From Zanthoxylum bungeanum (lineage: Eukaryota > Streptophyta > Magnoliopsida > Sapindales > Rutaceae): 64,000 nt of DNA. The notes under the pieces were generated by a model. That model saw nothing but the letters and a program-made list of their open reading frames with translations. It searched no databases and was not told the origin of the DNA. The stretch spans positions 1 through 64,000 of the forward strand of contig SKCR01036132.1 in assembly GCA_019454045.1 (NCBI GenBank), in the 5' to 3' direction. Below, piece after piece: positions 45,391 to 58,463 of the stretch. Position 1 is the stretch's first letter; each line of letters begins with the position of its first letter. Made by a program: the position numbers and the translations under genes.

Positions 45391-46235
45391 TTGTTAATTG
45401 CTACATATATACTTAACTGAGTGCCATCAAAATCAGTTACCACCACACCTTATGAGTTATAGACATGTCGCAAACAAGATTGTCACTTTCTGAAACCTTG
45501 GGGTTATGCAATCTATATCCATGTGCGTTCTTACAAACATGGAAATATAGGTCCAAGAGGAAAAAAAAATATCTTCATAGAATATTCTGAACAAATCAAA
45601 AGGGTATGTTTTCATAGGTGAACATGAAAATAGAGGCGTGACAGAATTTGAATCACGAGATATCACATTTTTAGAAAATAATTTTCCTAAGCAGGGAGAG
45701 ATAGGTCAAGATTTATCTATATATGAAACTCAGAATCACATGAATCCAATGATTGGTGAAAACTTAGGTTTACCTAATTCAAGAGGGAATGATATTGATG
45801 AGAGAAATTTGAGAAAATATGATGAATAAGTTTCACATGAATCTCAAAATGATGAATTAGTTTCACATGAGTCTCCTTTACGCGATGAGTGGGAGTGATG
45901 TACATAATCCAAGTGGGTGTAATGTGTAAATGAGATTAATTATAGAAAGTGAGGAATTAGTTCCACAACCAGAATCCCAATTACGATGTAGTAATCATAT
46001 AGGCATTCATTGATGTCGTCTCAATATCGAAGGAGAAGACTTTATGATTCTACCTTAAAAAGCTCTTCAGTGTCCTGCTATGGAGAAATGGAAGAAGAAA
46101 TGGAAGAAGAAATGGAGTCAATGAGGTATAATCAAGTTTGGGAACTGTTTGATCTTCCCAAAGGACGCAAAACTATCAAGAACAAATGATTTCTTAAAAT
46201 ACAACATAATATTGACGGAAATATCGCTTATAACC
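45391..46235 (+). pseudogene. Copia integrase-RT linker fragment
   Basis: From about 45391 the reading switches from CACTA to copia: LIATYILN then VPSKSVTTTPYEL, PWGYAIYIHVRSYKHGNIGPRGKK, IFIEYSEQIKRYVFIGEHENRGVTEFESRDITFLENNFP. The open part at 45638-45829 is followed at about 46025-46235 by remnants of the RT start (CPAMEKWKK...MESM, then QVWELFDLPKG-like text). The sequence GAAATGGAAGAA is duplicated near 46088-46115. It is a decayed piece of a different copia lineage from the one at 9855-21945. Confidence 0.8.
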
Positions 46236-46578
46236 TATTTAAACTTTGTTTCCTTCTTACTTAATAGATAATTCACGAATTTAAAAGAAAATTTGAAGTT
46301 CTTAAGCTTTGGCTATGGCCGAATTTCTTGTGGGGGGGGGGGATTCCTCTTCCAAGTTGAAATCGACTTATCTAAGTTTAGAAAGCTTAGTGGCGTCTCA
46401 ATTGCTAGTACAACACACTAATTTCATATTCTTAGGTTATCACGTGCGATGTTTCATGGTGGTTTAGGGATGATCTTGGATGAGTTTTGTTCCTACAAAA
46501 TCATCGATTAAGGTTCTTAGGGTTTAAGAAATAATACTTGGGGTTTGTTTGGTTTTGACCCAAGTGAGTTTCTTATCA
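46236..46578 (+). repeat. Probable 5' LTR end of a gypsy element
   Basis: No gene is visible. The stretch ends CTTATCA directly before a primer-binding-like sequence, and contains a G-run near 46332-46342 and a GGTTTAAG-type 3' portion. The left edge of the LTR could not be fixed. Confidence 0.4.
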
Positions 46579-46580
46579 TT

Positions 46581-46592
46581 TTATATTAGAGC
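46581..46592 (+). promoter_or_regulatory. Decayed primer-binding site
   Basis: TTATATTAGAGC matches the TGGTATCAGAGC initiator tRNA-Met site at 9 of 12 positions, with two of the three differences being G-to-A or C-to-T changes. It lies 3 bp after an LTR-like CA. Confidence 0.5.
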
Positions 46593-47596
46593 TCAGGGTT
46601 CCAAGGTCTGATTTTCCTATCCTTTTTTATTGTTTGATTATGTTTTCATCTTTGTTTTTTATTGATTTAGTTTCGGCATCAAGGTTTTACTTCTACCTTG
46701 ATTCGGCTATTGTTGGATCTTGTTGTTTTTCTTATTTTTTGTTGTTTCTGGGTTAATACTTTGTTCTAAACTTCTCTGTCAAATCTGGATTTTCTTTGCC
46801 TTCGTCATACTAGTTCGTAATTAAGTCAAATTTGGGGCTTTTGTGTTCTTTCTTTGAATTAAGTGTTTAGTTGTTAAATGTATGTTGTTAAATGATGATT
46901 AACATTATTAGCAAGTTTGTTATGCCAGTCAAATCCGGCCTAAGGAAGCATATCATTATATCAAATAAAAATAACCCAAGTCAGATTCGACCTAAGGCAG
47001 CATATCAGTATTAGACTCTGAACATCAGTAGAACTTGAGTGATTAGTGATCACTTGAGCAAAAAAAAAAAGTTAGAAAATTTGGTTGAATCTGGTTGGTT
47101 CCATATTATCATTGGGGTGTCTGTGGATGGTCATCCATCAAAATTTCTATTAAATCACCAAAATTAGGTCTGAAATTACATACGATCGTGAATTTTGTAT
47201 GCTTGATTGCTTATCGTGCTAATTTTTTATTTCATTACTTCGAATACTCTATCTTAAGTCTCTTCAATTGAGTCTTCGTCATTACTATTCTTATTTGCAT
47301 TCTCCATCTGCCATATATACATTATTGGTTCTTTGTGTTTCATGTTGGCTTGATGACTACACCTAGTTTGTGTATTCTTGGATTGAGTTTGATCTGCATT
47401 TGAATTGAGGAAGAACTCAAGCGTGGTAAAAGGCAGTGCATGTGAGCTCAGTATCGGGTAAAAGCCAACAGAGTGCAAACACGAGTGAAGTGATATCATT
47501 CGAGTGTAAACATGTGAGACTGTGACGATTTACATATTTATTTTACTTTCTTGTTATTTCTAATTTGTTTGTTTGTATAAAAAGTTTACAGATTTG
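46593..47596 (+). other. Untranslated leader before gypsy gag
   Basis: T-rich leader of about 1 kb with no coding potential. It contains a two-copy block (CAAATCCGGCCTAAGG...CATATCA and CAGATTCGACCTAAGG...CATATCAG) near 46930-47010. Confidence 0.5.
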
Positions 47597-48186
47597 ATGG
47601 ACAACATGAATACTACTTTGGAGAGGTTATCCTGGAGTGTAGATAGTATTCAAATGGGCAGTGGTCCCAGAGCACCACCACCTTAGAATGTACTACCACC
47701 TCAAAATGTGCCACCTCGACGTGTACCACCACAGTGTGTACCACCAGATGATGAAGAAACTAAAAATGAGTTTGATGATTATGATGATCTTGATGATGTG
47801 GAGGAGAGATTTCAGCCAGGGTATGATAGAAGGCCTAATATGAGGTTTGAGAGGAGGAATGATATAAAGGATAAGAGGTTTGATGGTATAGGTGCATTTT
47901 ATGATAGAAGATGGGATTATAATCAGATGGGTTATGATAGACGAGGAGATGTAAATGGTGATCTAAGTAGCATCAAGATCAAGATACCAACCTTTCAGGG
48001 CAAGAATGACCCCGAGAAATACTTAGAATGGGAAAAAATAGAACTGATTTTCAACTATCATCACTACTCAGATGAGGAGATCAATCTGGTAGTAATTAAG
48101 TTTAATGATTATGTTATGATTTAGTGGGATCAAGTTGTTTCTACTCGGAGGAGAAACTATGAGAGGTCGGTTCAGACATGGGCTTA
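47597..48186 (+). pseudogene. Gypsy gag fragment
   Basis: The ATG at 47597 starts MDNMNTTLERLSWSVDS. A TAG at about 47684 interrupts a Pro-rich stretch with repeated PPQNV / PPRRV / PPQCV. The same frame continues with acidic EETKNEFDDYDDLDD, Arg-rich YDRR repeats, and the gag core SIKIKIPTFQGKNDPEKYLEWE. A TAG at 48122-48124 then falls where gypsy gag has IWWDQ. Homology ends near 48186. The capsid is truncated, and no protease or RT follows. Confidence 0.8.
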
Positions 48187-48735
48187 GGGTGTAGAAAATG
48201 CTTTCCTCGCGCAGCGGAAGCATCTTAGTCACCCGGGATCATCCTTGAAAATTTTTTCTACCCTCCTCATATATATCCAGAATTTTTCCACCCAAAAATC
48301 CCAGATCCGAACAGCCCCATAATTTATTCGCTGCCGAATGCTCAATCCTTAAACCCAGAACCAGTTACGCGAACATCCATTGAGCTAGGACCAGTCACGC
48401 ATATAGCTGTTAAGCCAGAACCAGTCTTGCACAAGGCATGAAATACAACAACCCTTGGTCTCCCATGCATGTCTTTATCTGCCATCACGCTCATCATCTG
48501 TGGTTCATCTAATATTGATTATCATCATGTGCATCCCCATAGCATTAAGTTTCACTTTGATCATATGAAGAACACATACGTCAGGTTCAATTGCCACTCG
48601 TACAACCACTTTTCAAAATTACGAGCAATGCCCCAAGATGATTCGCCCAACATGATGACCATGCAATTACCGAGATATATGTTCGGATTCATCATTCGAC
48701 CTTCCGAGCTATGTCTCATTACCAACAGAAAGTAG
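48187..48735 (-). repeat. Non-coding LTR-like sequence, left arm
   Basis: No gene is visible. GCGCAGCGGAAGCATC near 48216 is typical of the edge of copia-type elements read on minus. The text is interrupted at 48741 by the long solo LTR and appears to continue at 58464. CCAGAACCAGTTACGC-type blocks recur three times at 48355-48430. Confidence 0.4.
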
Positions 48736-49697
48736 GGTGGTGTAACATCCCTCATAAGCCAGGATGCTACTGGCAGGAGACAGGCTAATCCCGTCTCCAT
48801 AAGCCTCTAATTTTAGAAAAATTTCGGCATGATATATTGTAACATCATGCAACCTGGCCTATAGCCAGCATCCATTTACAACATGAAAATAAAATCTTGG
48901 CCTCAGGCCGATATCTCAACATTAATGCAATCTAAAGGCCCAACTAAAATACGATGCATACATAATACAACCAGGGCTTCGTGCCCGGAAATACGTATAT
49001 ATGAAAACGTTTCTAAAATAAACTCGTGCTCAGCACGTTACAACTTATACAAACTAAAACATAAGCTACTACTCTTTATTTCCCCCAAGACCTGGTAACT
49101 AGCTGACTGCAACGCTGCTATTCGGCTCCTCAAGCTCTGGTGTCTGTGGTTGACTGATCAGGTAACCAACCTGCAAAACTAACAAACTGTGGTGGTGTGA
49201 GTCATAATGACTCAGTAAGTAACTATGCTCATTCCTTGAGCGTCAAACAAATGCATTTAAAATATACTCATCAAATTATTACATCCCCATCAATTAAGTT
49301 AGTCTCCATCATGTTTCTGATGTGCTACTCTGATATCTCAATACTTAACTACTTATTCTTTGCTAATCTAGTTTGGTTATTTATCATACTTACCTTTCTT
49401 GTATTTCATTGAAATATCCTCAAATCGGATTTATATAATATTCTTTCTATTAAACATTCGTCTTTAACTATCTATATTCTATATACTAATTCTGTCATTA
49501 ATATATTTCACACGCAGGTAAATAAATTCACTAACATAACAAATTATCACAATATCATAAACATATGCAAACTAATGTACCTTACATCTGTAATTTCATA
49601 TATTCATATTCGAACTTATTATGCTTAAATGCTATAAATACAGGCCTTTGCAAATTTCTTATTTTCAACTCAATAACACCATACATGTATATGTAAT

Positions 49698-49782
49698 CTG
49701 AAATCCTTTTTCTGAAAACCGAAATCTGAAATCCTTTTTCTGAAAACCGAAATCTGAAATCCTTTTTTCTGAAAACCGAAAT
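49698..49782. repeat. Three-copy 28-bp tandem repeat
   Basis: The unit CTGAAATCCTTTTTCTGAAA plus ACCGAAAT occurs three times, the last with one extra T. It lies inside the long solo LTR. Minus-strand open frames with repeated FRFSEKGFQISVF derive from it. Confidence 0.9.
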
Positions 49783-50735
49783 CTGAATTGTGCATCTCCA
49801 CCTGTAGGCACATCTCTGCCCGTAGGCGCATCTCCGTCCAGGAATGTACCATCTGAGCGCTGAGGATCTAGGGGCGTCCCCCCAGTCCTCCACATGTGCA
49901 CATGTATATAAATCCGTCAATTCCAACAATGTACAATTGGGATGGGTCAAATCCCAAATCCCGAATCCATATGATAACCGTCAATTCCATCTGTGTCTCA
50001 AGTTACGTACTAGGGTGAGGTTTTACCTCATGCCTTGAAAATATAATACCATGTTTCGTATCTCAAAACTGAAATCATTTTTTTAATCTTTTAAAACTAT
50101 AGAAATCTCTTTTCTTCCATTTCTTTTGAAACTTTTTCATCTAATATCATGCATCCATGCATAGATATCTCATACACATATGGATTTTCCACAACATTTT
50201 CTCGTATACATGTTCAAACAATATCATTACTCATACTTCCATTTTTTTATTTCTCATGCTTCCCCATTTACTAATGTTCTCATGCATTCAAGCTCTATTC
50301 ATACAAATACACATGTATTCAAACATACATATTCATATCATTATGCATCTTCTCATACATCTTATAATTCCAAGTATCCATACATGTCATTCACTTATCG
50401 TTCAGCTTCACATACCCTCACGCAGTCACAAAAACATACTTAACTCAAATAGTGTAAACATAATCATATCACATTTCACATATCGATATTCTCACTATGC
50501 ATTACCACACACTTTAAGCATGATTATAAAATCACAACTCATACTGGTATCTTGTGTACATCACATATTTTCAAGTGTTTCCACGTCACCCATATATCAT
50601 AACCAATAATCACGCATAATTCACCAATTCTCATAATCTTACCATTATAATCATATACTCTTGCATTCCATTTCTCAAATATTTTGAGTCATATTACAAA
50701 AAAAAACACATCATTACAATTACGGTATCATATTA

Positions 50736-53700
50736 TTTATATTCAGTGTTCTAAAACGCGCCGCCTAGGCGGCGCGTTTTCGCTAATCGGGTCTTAGCCG
50801 CCGTGATTACCACCAAATCAGTGGTGGTAATCGCGCGATCGACTGGTCGGTGTGAAATCGGCGCCTAGGCGGCGAAGGCGCCGATTTCGCCGCCAATCGG
50901 TCGCGTAGGCGCCGATACACGGCTGCTAATCGACCGTGTATCGACGCTGTATTTTTTTTTTTTTTTTTTGACCAAAACGACGACGTTTTGGTCTTATTTA
51001 AACGGCTAAATGGACACCGTTTTGGCCGTTTAAATAAACAGCCAAAACGACGTCGTTTTGGCGTGTGTATATAAAAAAAAAACCCTTCTTTTCTCCTCTA
51101 CCTCTCTCTTCTGCGCTGCGTTTCTTCATTTCTTCTCTGCGACTGCGATTTCTTCATTCTTTTCAATGTATTTTTTTTTATTTCAATAGAAATAACAAGC
51201 AATAATATAAATAACCCCTAATATAATTTGTTATAAGTATAACTAATTTCGTATTTTATTTTCCCTATGCTATTAATTTGACCTAAAATCTTATTTTAAT
51301 TTTCGTTTTGATTTATTTTTTGTTAATAATTAAAAATTAATTACATATTAATATTAGTAGTTAGACTAGTTACTTTAAATTATTAATTAATTGTTAATTG
51401 TATTTGTGCATATTAATTGGACCTCTTTTTTATTCTGTTTTTTTTTTGAAACCATTGTTGAAGTTTCTGTTGTGGGCTTGTTGCAGTTGGTTATTGTTTT
51501 TCTGCTATTGTTGTAATGCTTATTAGTATTTTACTATTGTTATTAAAATGTAATTTTTGTTAATAATGATTAATGCTTATTAAATTAATTGATTTATACT
51601 ATATAGGATATTGCATGGCTTCTTCTTCCGCGGCTTCTAATTCGGAGAGTAGTCCCGTTCTTAAACGGAATTCAAATGATGTTGGATGGGAGTATGGGGT
51701 TTTAGTGGATCCGAATAACTTGGATAAAGTGAAATGCAAGTTGTGTTCAAAAATTTTTTCCGGTGGAGTTACCGAATGAAAGAACATATTGGGCATATAT
51801 CGGGGAATGTTGCAAAATGTCCAAAGTCTAGTAAAGAAGATCAAGAGAAATGTAGACAAGCCATTTTAGAGGCAAGGAATAGGAAGAAAAGAAAAGAGAA
51901 GCATGTTAGTGAGATAAGGCAAGGAGTTAATATTGGGGGCGATGAAGAAGAAGCTGGAATTCGTGAAATAGAAGAAGGGTTAGATTCAAGACCCCCTCGG
52001 CATCGTGGCCCTTTGGATAGGTGGACAGTGGTAACCCCTTATGATTCTTCAACTGGTGATGGTAAAACTGCGGCAACAAAATATTAATGAAGCACTTTTT
52101 AAAGAAAAAACGCATAATGTCAAGCGATTTGTTGCTAAGTGGGTGTATGAATTCGGAATTCTTTTCAATGCTATTGACAATGACAGTTGGATAGCGATGA
52201 TGGAAGCAGTTGGTCAATTTGGACCGGGTTTCAGAGGTCCTAGCCAATATGAGTTGAGGGAGCCATTGTTGAAAGAGGAAGTTGCAAGTGTTAAAGATTT
52301 CCTGAAACTATATGAGAATGAGTGGATGGAGAACAGATGGTCTATCATGACAGATGCTTGGAGTGATAGGAAAAGAGGAAGCATAATGAATTTGTGTGTT
52401 AATTGCACAATAGGCACCACTTTTCTTTCTTCCAAGGAAAGTTCTGATGTGGCGCATACTGCGGAGCACATTTATGAGTATGTGATGACGGGCATTGAAC
52501 AAGTGGGGGCGGAAAATGTGGTTCAAGTTCTAACAGACAATGCCTCGAACAATATGGCCGCGGCAAAGTTGTTGAAGGCGAAGATGCCAAATATTTTTTG
52601 GAGTTCATGTGCTACTCACACCATCAACCTAATGCTTGAAAGTATTGGGAAATTGCCGAGATACAAGAAAACCATTGATAGTGCCAAGGCTTTCACCATT
52701 TTCGTGTATGCCCATCACAAGACTTTGTCCATGATGAGATCGTTTACAAAACAAAGGGATATAGTCAGACCGGGAGTAACTAGGTTTGCTTCAGCTTTCT
52801 TATCCTTACAAAGTTTGATCGAGAAAAAAGAAAGTTTACGAACCATGTTTGCTAGCGCGGAATGGGATGAGTGCATATAGTCGAAGCAAGCTAAAGGGAA
52901 AGCTGCATTTGCCACGGTGATGAGTATCTCTTTTTGGAATGGGGTGACCCAATGTTTGAAGGTGTTTGCACCTTTGGTGAGAGTGCTTAGATTAGTTGAT
53001 GGGGATAGAAGGCCATCCATGAGGTTTGTTTATGGAGAGCTAAAGATTGCAAAATAAGAGATCAATGATGCATTGAACAATATTGAGAGTAATTATCGGC
53101 CAATCTTGGAGATTATTGATAGTAAAATTGAAGGGCGGCTTGATACTCCATTACATTGTGTTGCTTATCTTTTAAATCATTACTACTACTATAAGGATTC
53201 AAGTATCGAGTACGATGTGAAAGTAATGGATGCAATATTTATGGTTGTGGAGGCTTTCTTCCCCCAATGACATTGACATGCAGAGTAAGGTGATAAATGA
53301 GGAGTTGGCTTCGTACAAGGCAAAAGAAGAAGTTTTTGGTAAAGAAATGGGGGTAAAAGCATGTCGGGTATCGATTGATGTTTTTAATCCAGGTAAAAAT
53401 AAAGTATTCATTTGAATTATTTTGCAAAATATATAAAAAATCTTATATTTCATTCAAACTATTTATGTTCATTTGTAGTTTCATGATGGCGTACATATGG
53501 AAATCATACAACGAACTTGGTAAAAATGGCAAAAAGGATATTGTCATTAACCACTAGTTCATCCGGTTGTGAACGAAATTGGAGCACTTTTGAGGGGGTA
53601 AATATTTAACATTAGCTAAATTTTGATTTCCTTATTTTGTAATTATTAATATTAATTGATTTATTTAAATTATTTATGTAGATTCACATAAAGAAAAGGA

Positions 53701-54324
53701 ATAGACTAGATGTGAATCGATTAAACAATCTTGTCTATGTTTCCTTTAATGCCAAGTTGAAGAACAAGCGCAAAGGGAGAAGGATTTGAAAGTTGATGTA
53801 TTAGAAGCCAAAGATGCTACTAATGCACAAGGATGGATCATTGATGGTGGTGACTCTGGTGATGATGAAGAAGTAGAGCCCGATTCAGGGCTTACTTGGA
53901 GGATGGTTGGAGAAGCATCTGGGGCTGATGACATATTACAACCTCGAAAAAGTGCCAGAAATGTTGAATACAGAGAACTTGATGAAGATGATTTTGATTC
54001 TGATGAAGAACTTCAAGATGATGAGTTCGAATTAGATGAAGAATTAGATATTTAGTGTAGTTCAACTTTGTTATAGGATGATGAACATGAACTTAATTAA
54101 ATGATATTTTATATCACTATGTGGTTGATTGAGTTTGATTAATGGTTTTATGTTTATTACATTTTGTTTGAATTTATATGATTTGGATTATTTATGAATT
54201 ATGATGTTGGAAAATATTATATTTTTAACTGTCTGCCGACTAATTGTCTAGGCCCCGCCTAGGCACTAGGCGCTAGGTCGCCGCCCGACTAGCGTCTAGC
54301 GCGTTTTAGAACACTGTTTATATT
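50736..54324 (+). mobile_element. hAT transposon with 8-bp TSD TTTATATT
   Basis: The element at 50744-54316 (3573 bp) starts CAGTGTTCTAAAACGCGC and ends GCGCGTTTTAGAACACTG, a perfect 18-bp inverted repeat. TTTATATT lies on both sides (50736-50743 and 54317-54324), the 8-bp duplication of hAT elements. The ends are strikingly GC-rich in an AT-rich setting, with a perfect 28-bp palindrome at 50753-50780. It encodes a decayed hAT transposase on +. Intact termini with a decayed ORF suggest it could only have moved with help in trans. Confidence 0.95.
51615..54055 (+). pseudogene. hAT transposase with BED zinc finger and C-terminal dimerisation domain
   Basis: The start at 51615 gives MASSSAASNSESS. 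A BED-type finger follows: VKCKLCSKIFSGG, then, after a 1-bp loss near 51772, MKEHIGHISGNVAKC. After another shift near 52063 a long part reads WSIMTDAWSDRKRGSIMNLC, VVQVLTDNASNNMAA and WSSCATHTINLMLE (DUF659/RNase H-like core), then VTRFASAFLSL. Stops at 52878 and 53054 and a shift near 53262 follow. Introns at about 53394-53480 and 53599-53681 fit GT-AG. The dimerisation domain reads SSSGCERNWSTFEG then HIKKRNRLDVNRLNNLVYV. The acidic C-terminal tail ends at 54055. It would bind the termini and cut; this copy is dead. Confidence 0.9.
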
Positions 54325-54379
54325 TCACTTTACATTCCCCACAAGTACTTACCTCTTCACTTATATATAGTTTCATGCT

Positions 54380-56737
54380 TAATCTGTTAGGATTGGTGCT
54401 CTGAGCGCCAATTTCTTATGTATTTCCTTGTAAATACTCTTGTATATTTATTTTATTAATGAATAAAATAGACAGTTTCTTTAATATAAATTCTTTTATT
54501 ATATGGTAAAGACGTAAATGACCTTAGAGTGATTGGTTATGATACAGTTGCAAAAGCGTCATAACTGACATTGAGTGGTATCATAACAATGTCATTATTT
54601 AACTGTTCATGGTCAAGGTTTACAATTACTTGGTCAGTAAGTAAACATGTTGAGACCGGTACGTGTCGTATATTGGAATGTTGGATTCTAATGATTTCTC
54701 AATGAACCATGAGTCTCGGGAGACTCGTATAGACACGTAGGTGTTTATATCGGATAAATATTGAACGACTCGCCGAAGATTCTTAATAGATGGTACACCA
54801 ACGTCAATAAGAATCTTCTCGGGTTGAGTGAGCATAGTGATTCTCCGACTTGAGGTACCACTGTGGATATATGAGGTATCCTCCACACTTTGATGGCAGT
54901 CATGTCACCGATCTATTTAGATCAGACCTCCACCTGTTCGTTGGGTGTGGATTGATCCTCATGATATCCTGTGCGTATCAAGATAGGATCCGTCAGTTCT
55001 GTGTACAGAGCATAAGTATCCAATTAGCAATCTGTTAAAACCAATGGGCCCGTGGTACACTGTAGAAATCAGTTTTAAGTGTTATTTAAGATATTGCTAA
55101 TAGAATCGTCGATAGGATTATACCTAAAGATATTTGACGTTTATATCTATATCTCTGGGATAATTCAGATACCTGTGACGGAATGATTATACGTATGCAG
55201 TGACCTCGACCTGTATGGTTCATAGTTTTTATCCGTGTTCGTCATAATTTACCGGTGGGTAAATTATTGACACGAAATTGGATATCATGACAAATATGCC
55301 TGAACCTAGAGAGTCTCACTAATGAGATATACTCGTTGGAAACTAGGGCAACTTTTATAAATAATACCAATTATTTATAAGTCGTTTAACGGTTAAACGA
55401 AGATACATGCTTTTGGCCATTTATTAAATGTCAAATTATGATATTTGACATTTATAATTAATATATGTATTTTGATTATTTAATGTAAATATAATACATA
55501 TATTTTGAGATATTTATATTTAATTATTTATTTATTCAATTGTTGAATAATTAAATGAATTAATTATTTAATATCTTTTACTTATAAAGATAAGACATTT
55601 GGCCACTTTTAATTGGAAATCTTGGCCAATTTTGATTGGTTATTTTTGGCATGATTTAATTGGTTAGTTTGTGATAAGTATTGAATTATTTGATAATTTA
55701 AGACCACAAATTAATTAAATCTATTTCCAATTAATTTAAAACAAAAAATTGAAAATGTGGCTATTATAATTTCTTGAAAATTTCGGTCATTACAAGAAAA
55801 TATATAAAGCCAATTTTATTTTTTGTTTCAACATACTGGAACCCAAAAAAAAAAAATCAGATTCCAAAGAAAGAAAAGAAGAAGAAAGGAGGAAAAATAA
55901 AGAAAAAGTCTTGAATTCAAGCAATTTTAGTAAGTTTTCTCAACTTTTTCCTTCTTGAAAAATGTTTTTTCTCTACTCTTTCATGGTCATGAATTGATGA
56001 TTTGGGAACTTGATTGAAGATGAAAGCATGTATATTAATTTAGTATGCTTTAAATTGTTTATTAAGCACACTTTTTGCCATTTTGATGGAAAGTTGCCAT
56101 TCTAGAGTTTAGTAGCCACTCATGGTAAACCTAGAATTGTTCTTAGTGTATTTCATGATTGTGAGACTCAATTGGTGTTGGAAAATTGAATTAAAATATT
56201 GAATTTGATTAATTTGGTGATAATTGATTAATTTGTGAAATTATTAAATTTGGGTTTCAAACCTTCACCAAAATTGAGGCTTTTCATATATGTGATGAGT
56301 TTAGATGTATATATTATGTATATAAAATTTGAGAATTTTTGGAATTGATTTGGGCATGTTTTGAACATAAAGGACCAAATTGCAAATTCTTGAAAATTGA
56401 GGGACCATTCAGTAATTTTGGAAAATTGTTTTCTGAAATTGTAAAACTGAAATTTTTATGTATTAGACATAAATAAATCATTTTGGAATTGATTTAGAAT
56501 CAATTAAAATTGCTTCGGACAATTTTGGGCTAAAATGATTAAAATTCCAAGTTTTGGGGCAAATTGATAATTTCTGTAAAATCTGATTTTTGGGTAAAAT
56601 TTCAGTTATTAAATATTGAGTAATTGAATAAATTAATTTATTTTCATTACCCGAGAAAAATAATTGAAATCGAAAATTTTGATTTTCCGCAATCCGCTGC
56701 GTTTACCCGAATTACCGCCCGAAACCCCAACATAATC
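54380..56737 (+). mobile_element. Copia-type solo LTR with TSD TAATC
   Basis: The body at 54385-56732 (2348 bp) begins TGTTAGGATTGG and ends GAAACCCCAACA, flanked by TAATC at 54380-54384 and 56733-56737. It is related to the solo LTR at about 22186-24788. A TATA box (AATATATAAAGCC) on + lies near 55797. The downstream text (AAAGAAAAGAAGAAGAAAGG) would be leader. No protein is encoded. Confidence 0.93.
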
Positions 56738-58463
56738 TACTCATACTTGTCTACATAACTTCACTCATACTTGATCATACTCACTTACTCTTATCCTTAC
56801 TCATACTTCCATATCATCTAGTATTCCTACAACATTTTTACTCACATAACATGCTACTCGTTATTCGAAATCGACACTTTCTTTTCTTTCTTTTTTTATC
56901 ATCACCACAAAGTCTTTAAAGCATTTACATATCGACTCCACTTCCTTTAGTTAACAAATACAACAAGTTTGTAAATATCACAATAATCCATTCTACTTTA
57001 TAATAACATACAACATGCTCATATGCACAATCGTCACCCATCCGCGAATCATTACATGCCCATATACATTAACCCTCATCAATTTATTATCAAAACATGC
57101 AAATTATTTCCGCAAACATGTAACAAATTTGATCAAACCATTAAACAAGAATTTACAAATTTTAGCCATGTTTCCAATAGTGCTACAACCTGAACATCTC
57201 TCGGTTTCTTTGCCATTTCAGAAGCAATTTAAGTCCAATTGAAAAACCACTTTACAAGAATTTATTTAACACATAAATGAACAAAACTCATACTTCCCAC
57301 TTAGCCTAATTCATCTCCTAAAGTCCTCATATTAATTGATTTACAGAGAGCTGTATGCATAAATTCAAACCAAAACCAGCTCCAATCATTACCCCATATA
57401 TTTTCCAATACTCACTATTTCACAAAACCATTTTACAGCCATATATATAAGACATAAAGTGACAAGTTTCATGTTTCATACTTTTGCTAATTCCTCTTCC
57501 AAGGCCACGAAAATCAGAGTACAAACCAAACCAACTGTTTTAACAAAATTGTCCAATTTACTACTTTTGCATTTTCCATTCCAATCAAACCGAACATATA
57601 CTAATTTATTCAAACACATCAATCACCGTTAATTCATAACCAATCTAAACAAAATCATCAACATTCTATCATCATCATTTTCAACCCTAAGCAAAATTTG
57701 GGGGAATTTTATGAACTCAATAGAATTGAAGTGAGACGCATGCCTATATATCACAAAACATACAAATATTCAACTTATTTCACTCAATCATATCACTTTC
57801 ACAAATCTCTCCCTAGGGTCCTTTCCAATTCGAATTTGGGGGAGAGTATCTAATACCTCAAATCTGAAAATTAAAGGAAGAGCAAGACTTAGATGACTTA
57901 CATGCTTGATTGAACACTTGATTCCTTCCATTTTGCATGAGAAATTGATGGAAACATGAAGAAAATATGAAGATGGCGTGAAAGAGAGAAGCAAATTCGA
58001 AATTTGGGGCTGGATGAAAGAGAAGTGAATAGTGTCTTATTTTTACTTGGGGACAGATTTTTACTTTGTTGGTGACTGGCTTTTGTTGTGCCGAGTGTCA
58101 CTTTCTTATTTGTTCTCGTATTTGTGCAGTGACAGCCACTTTGCATATAGTTTTGACCTATTTTCGATCGGATTTTGGGAACATATTTAACATGAAAGAT
58201 ATGTGTCTATGTCTTCCCTTCGAAATGATATATTACTCGTCAAAATTGGAGTTAAAACGAAGAAGTTATGGATATTTTACTAACAGCTGTTCAAAACGAA
58301 AAATTAACGGAAAAGCGTCAAACCTTGAAAATTTATCCCGAGTCTCCGCTCGGGATTTCTAAGTCATGAAAATCATTTTCATACCCTAAAATGAATATTA
58401 ACATGCTTCGCATAATTTTTTCTGTGCTGGGCAGGTTACGGATGACCGGGATATTACAGGTGG

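Larger units (their letters stand above)
48736..58463 (-). mobile_element. Long gypsy-type solo LTR, TSD GGTGG, split by two later insertions
   Basis: The body at 48741-58458 reads on minus from TGTAATATCCCGGTCATCC to GGGATGTTACA, the TGTAAYATCCC type of chromovirus (Tekay-like) LTRs. GGTGG lies at 48736-48740 and 58459-58463. Subtracting the hAT element and the inner solo LTR with their TSDs leaves about 3.8 kb. The remaining text is AT-rich with no genes; open frames such as 50157-50609 are low-complexity His/Ser/Ile strings. Confidence 0.88.

Noticed and set aside
50157..50609. 150-codon frame rich in His, Ile and Ser
   Set aside because: Low-complexity AT-rich LTR sequence with repeated CATAC/CATTC words; no start context and an overlapping equivalent frame.
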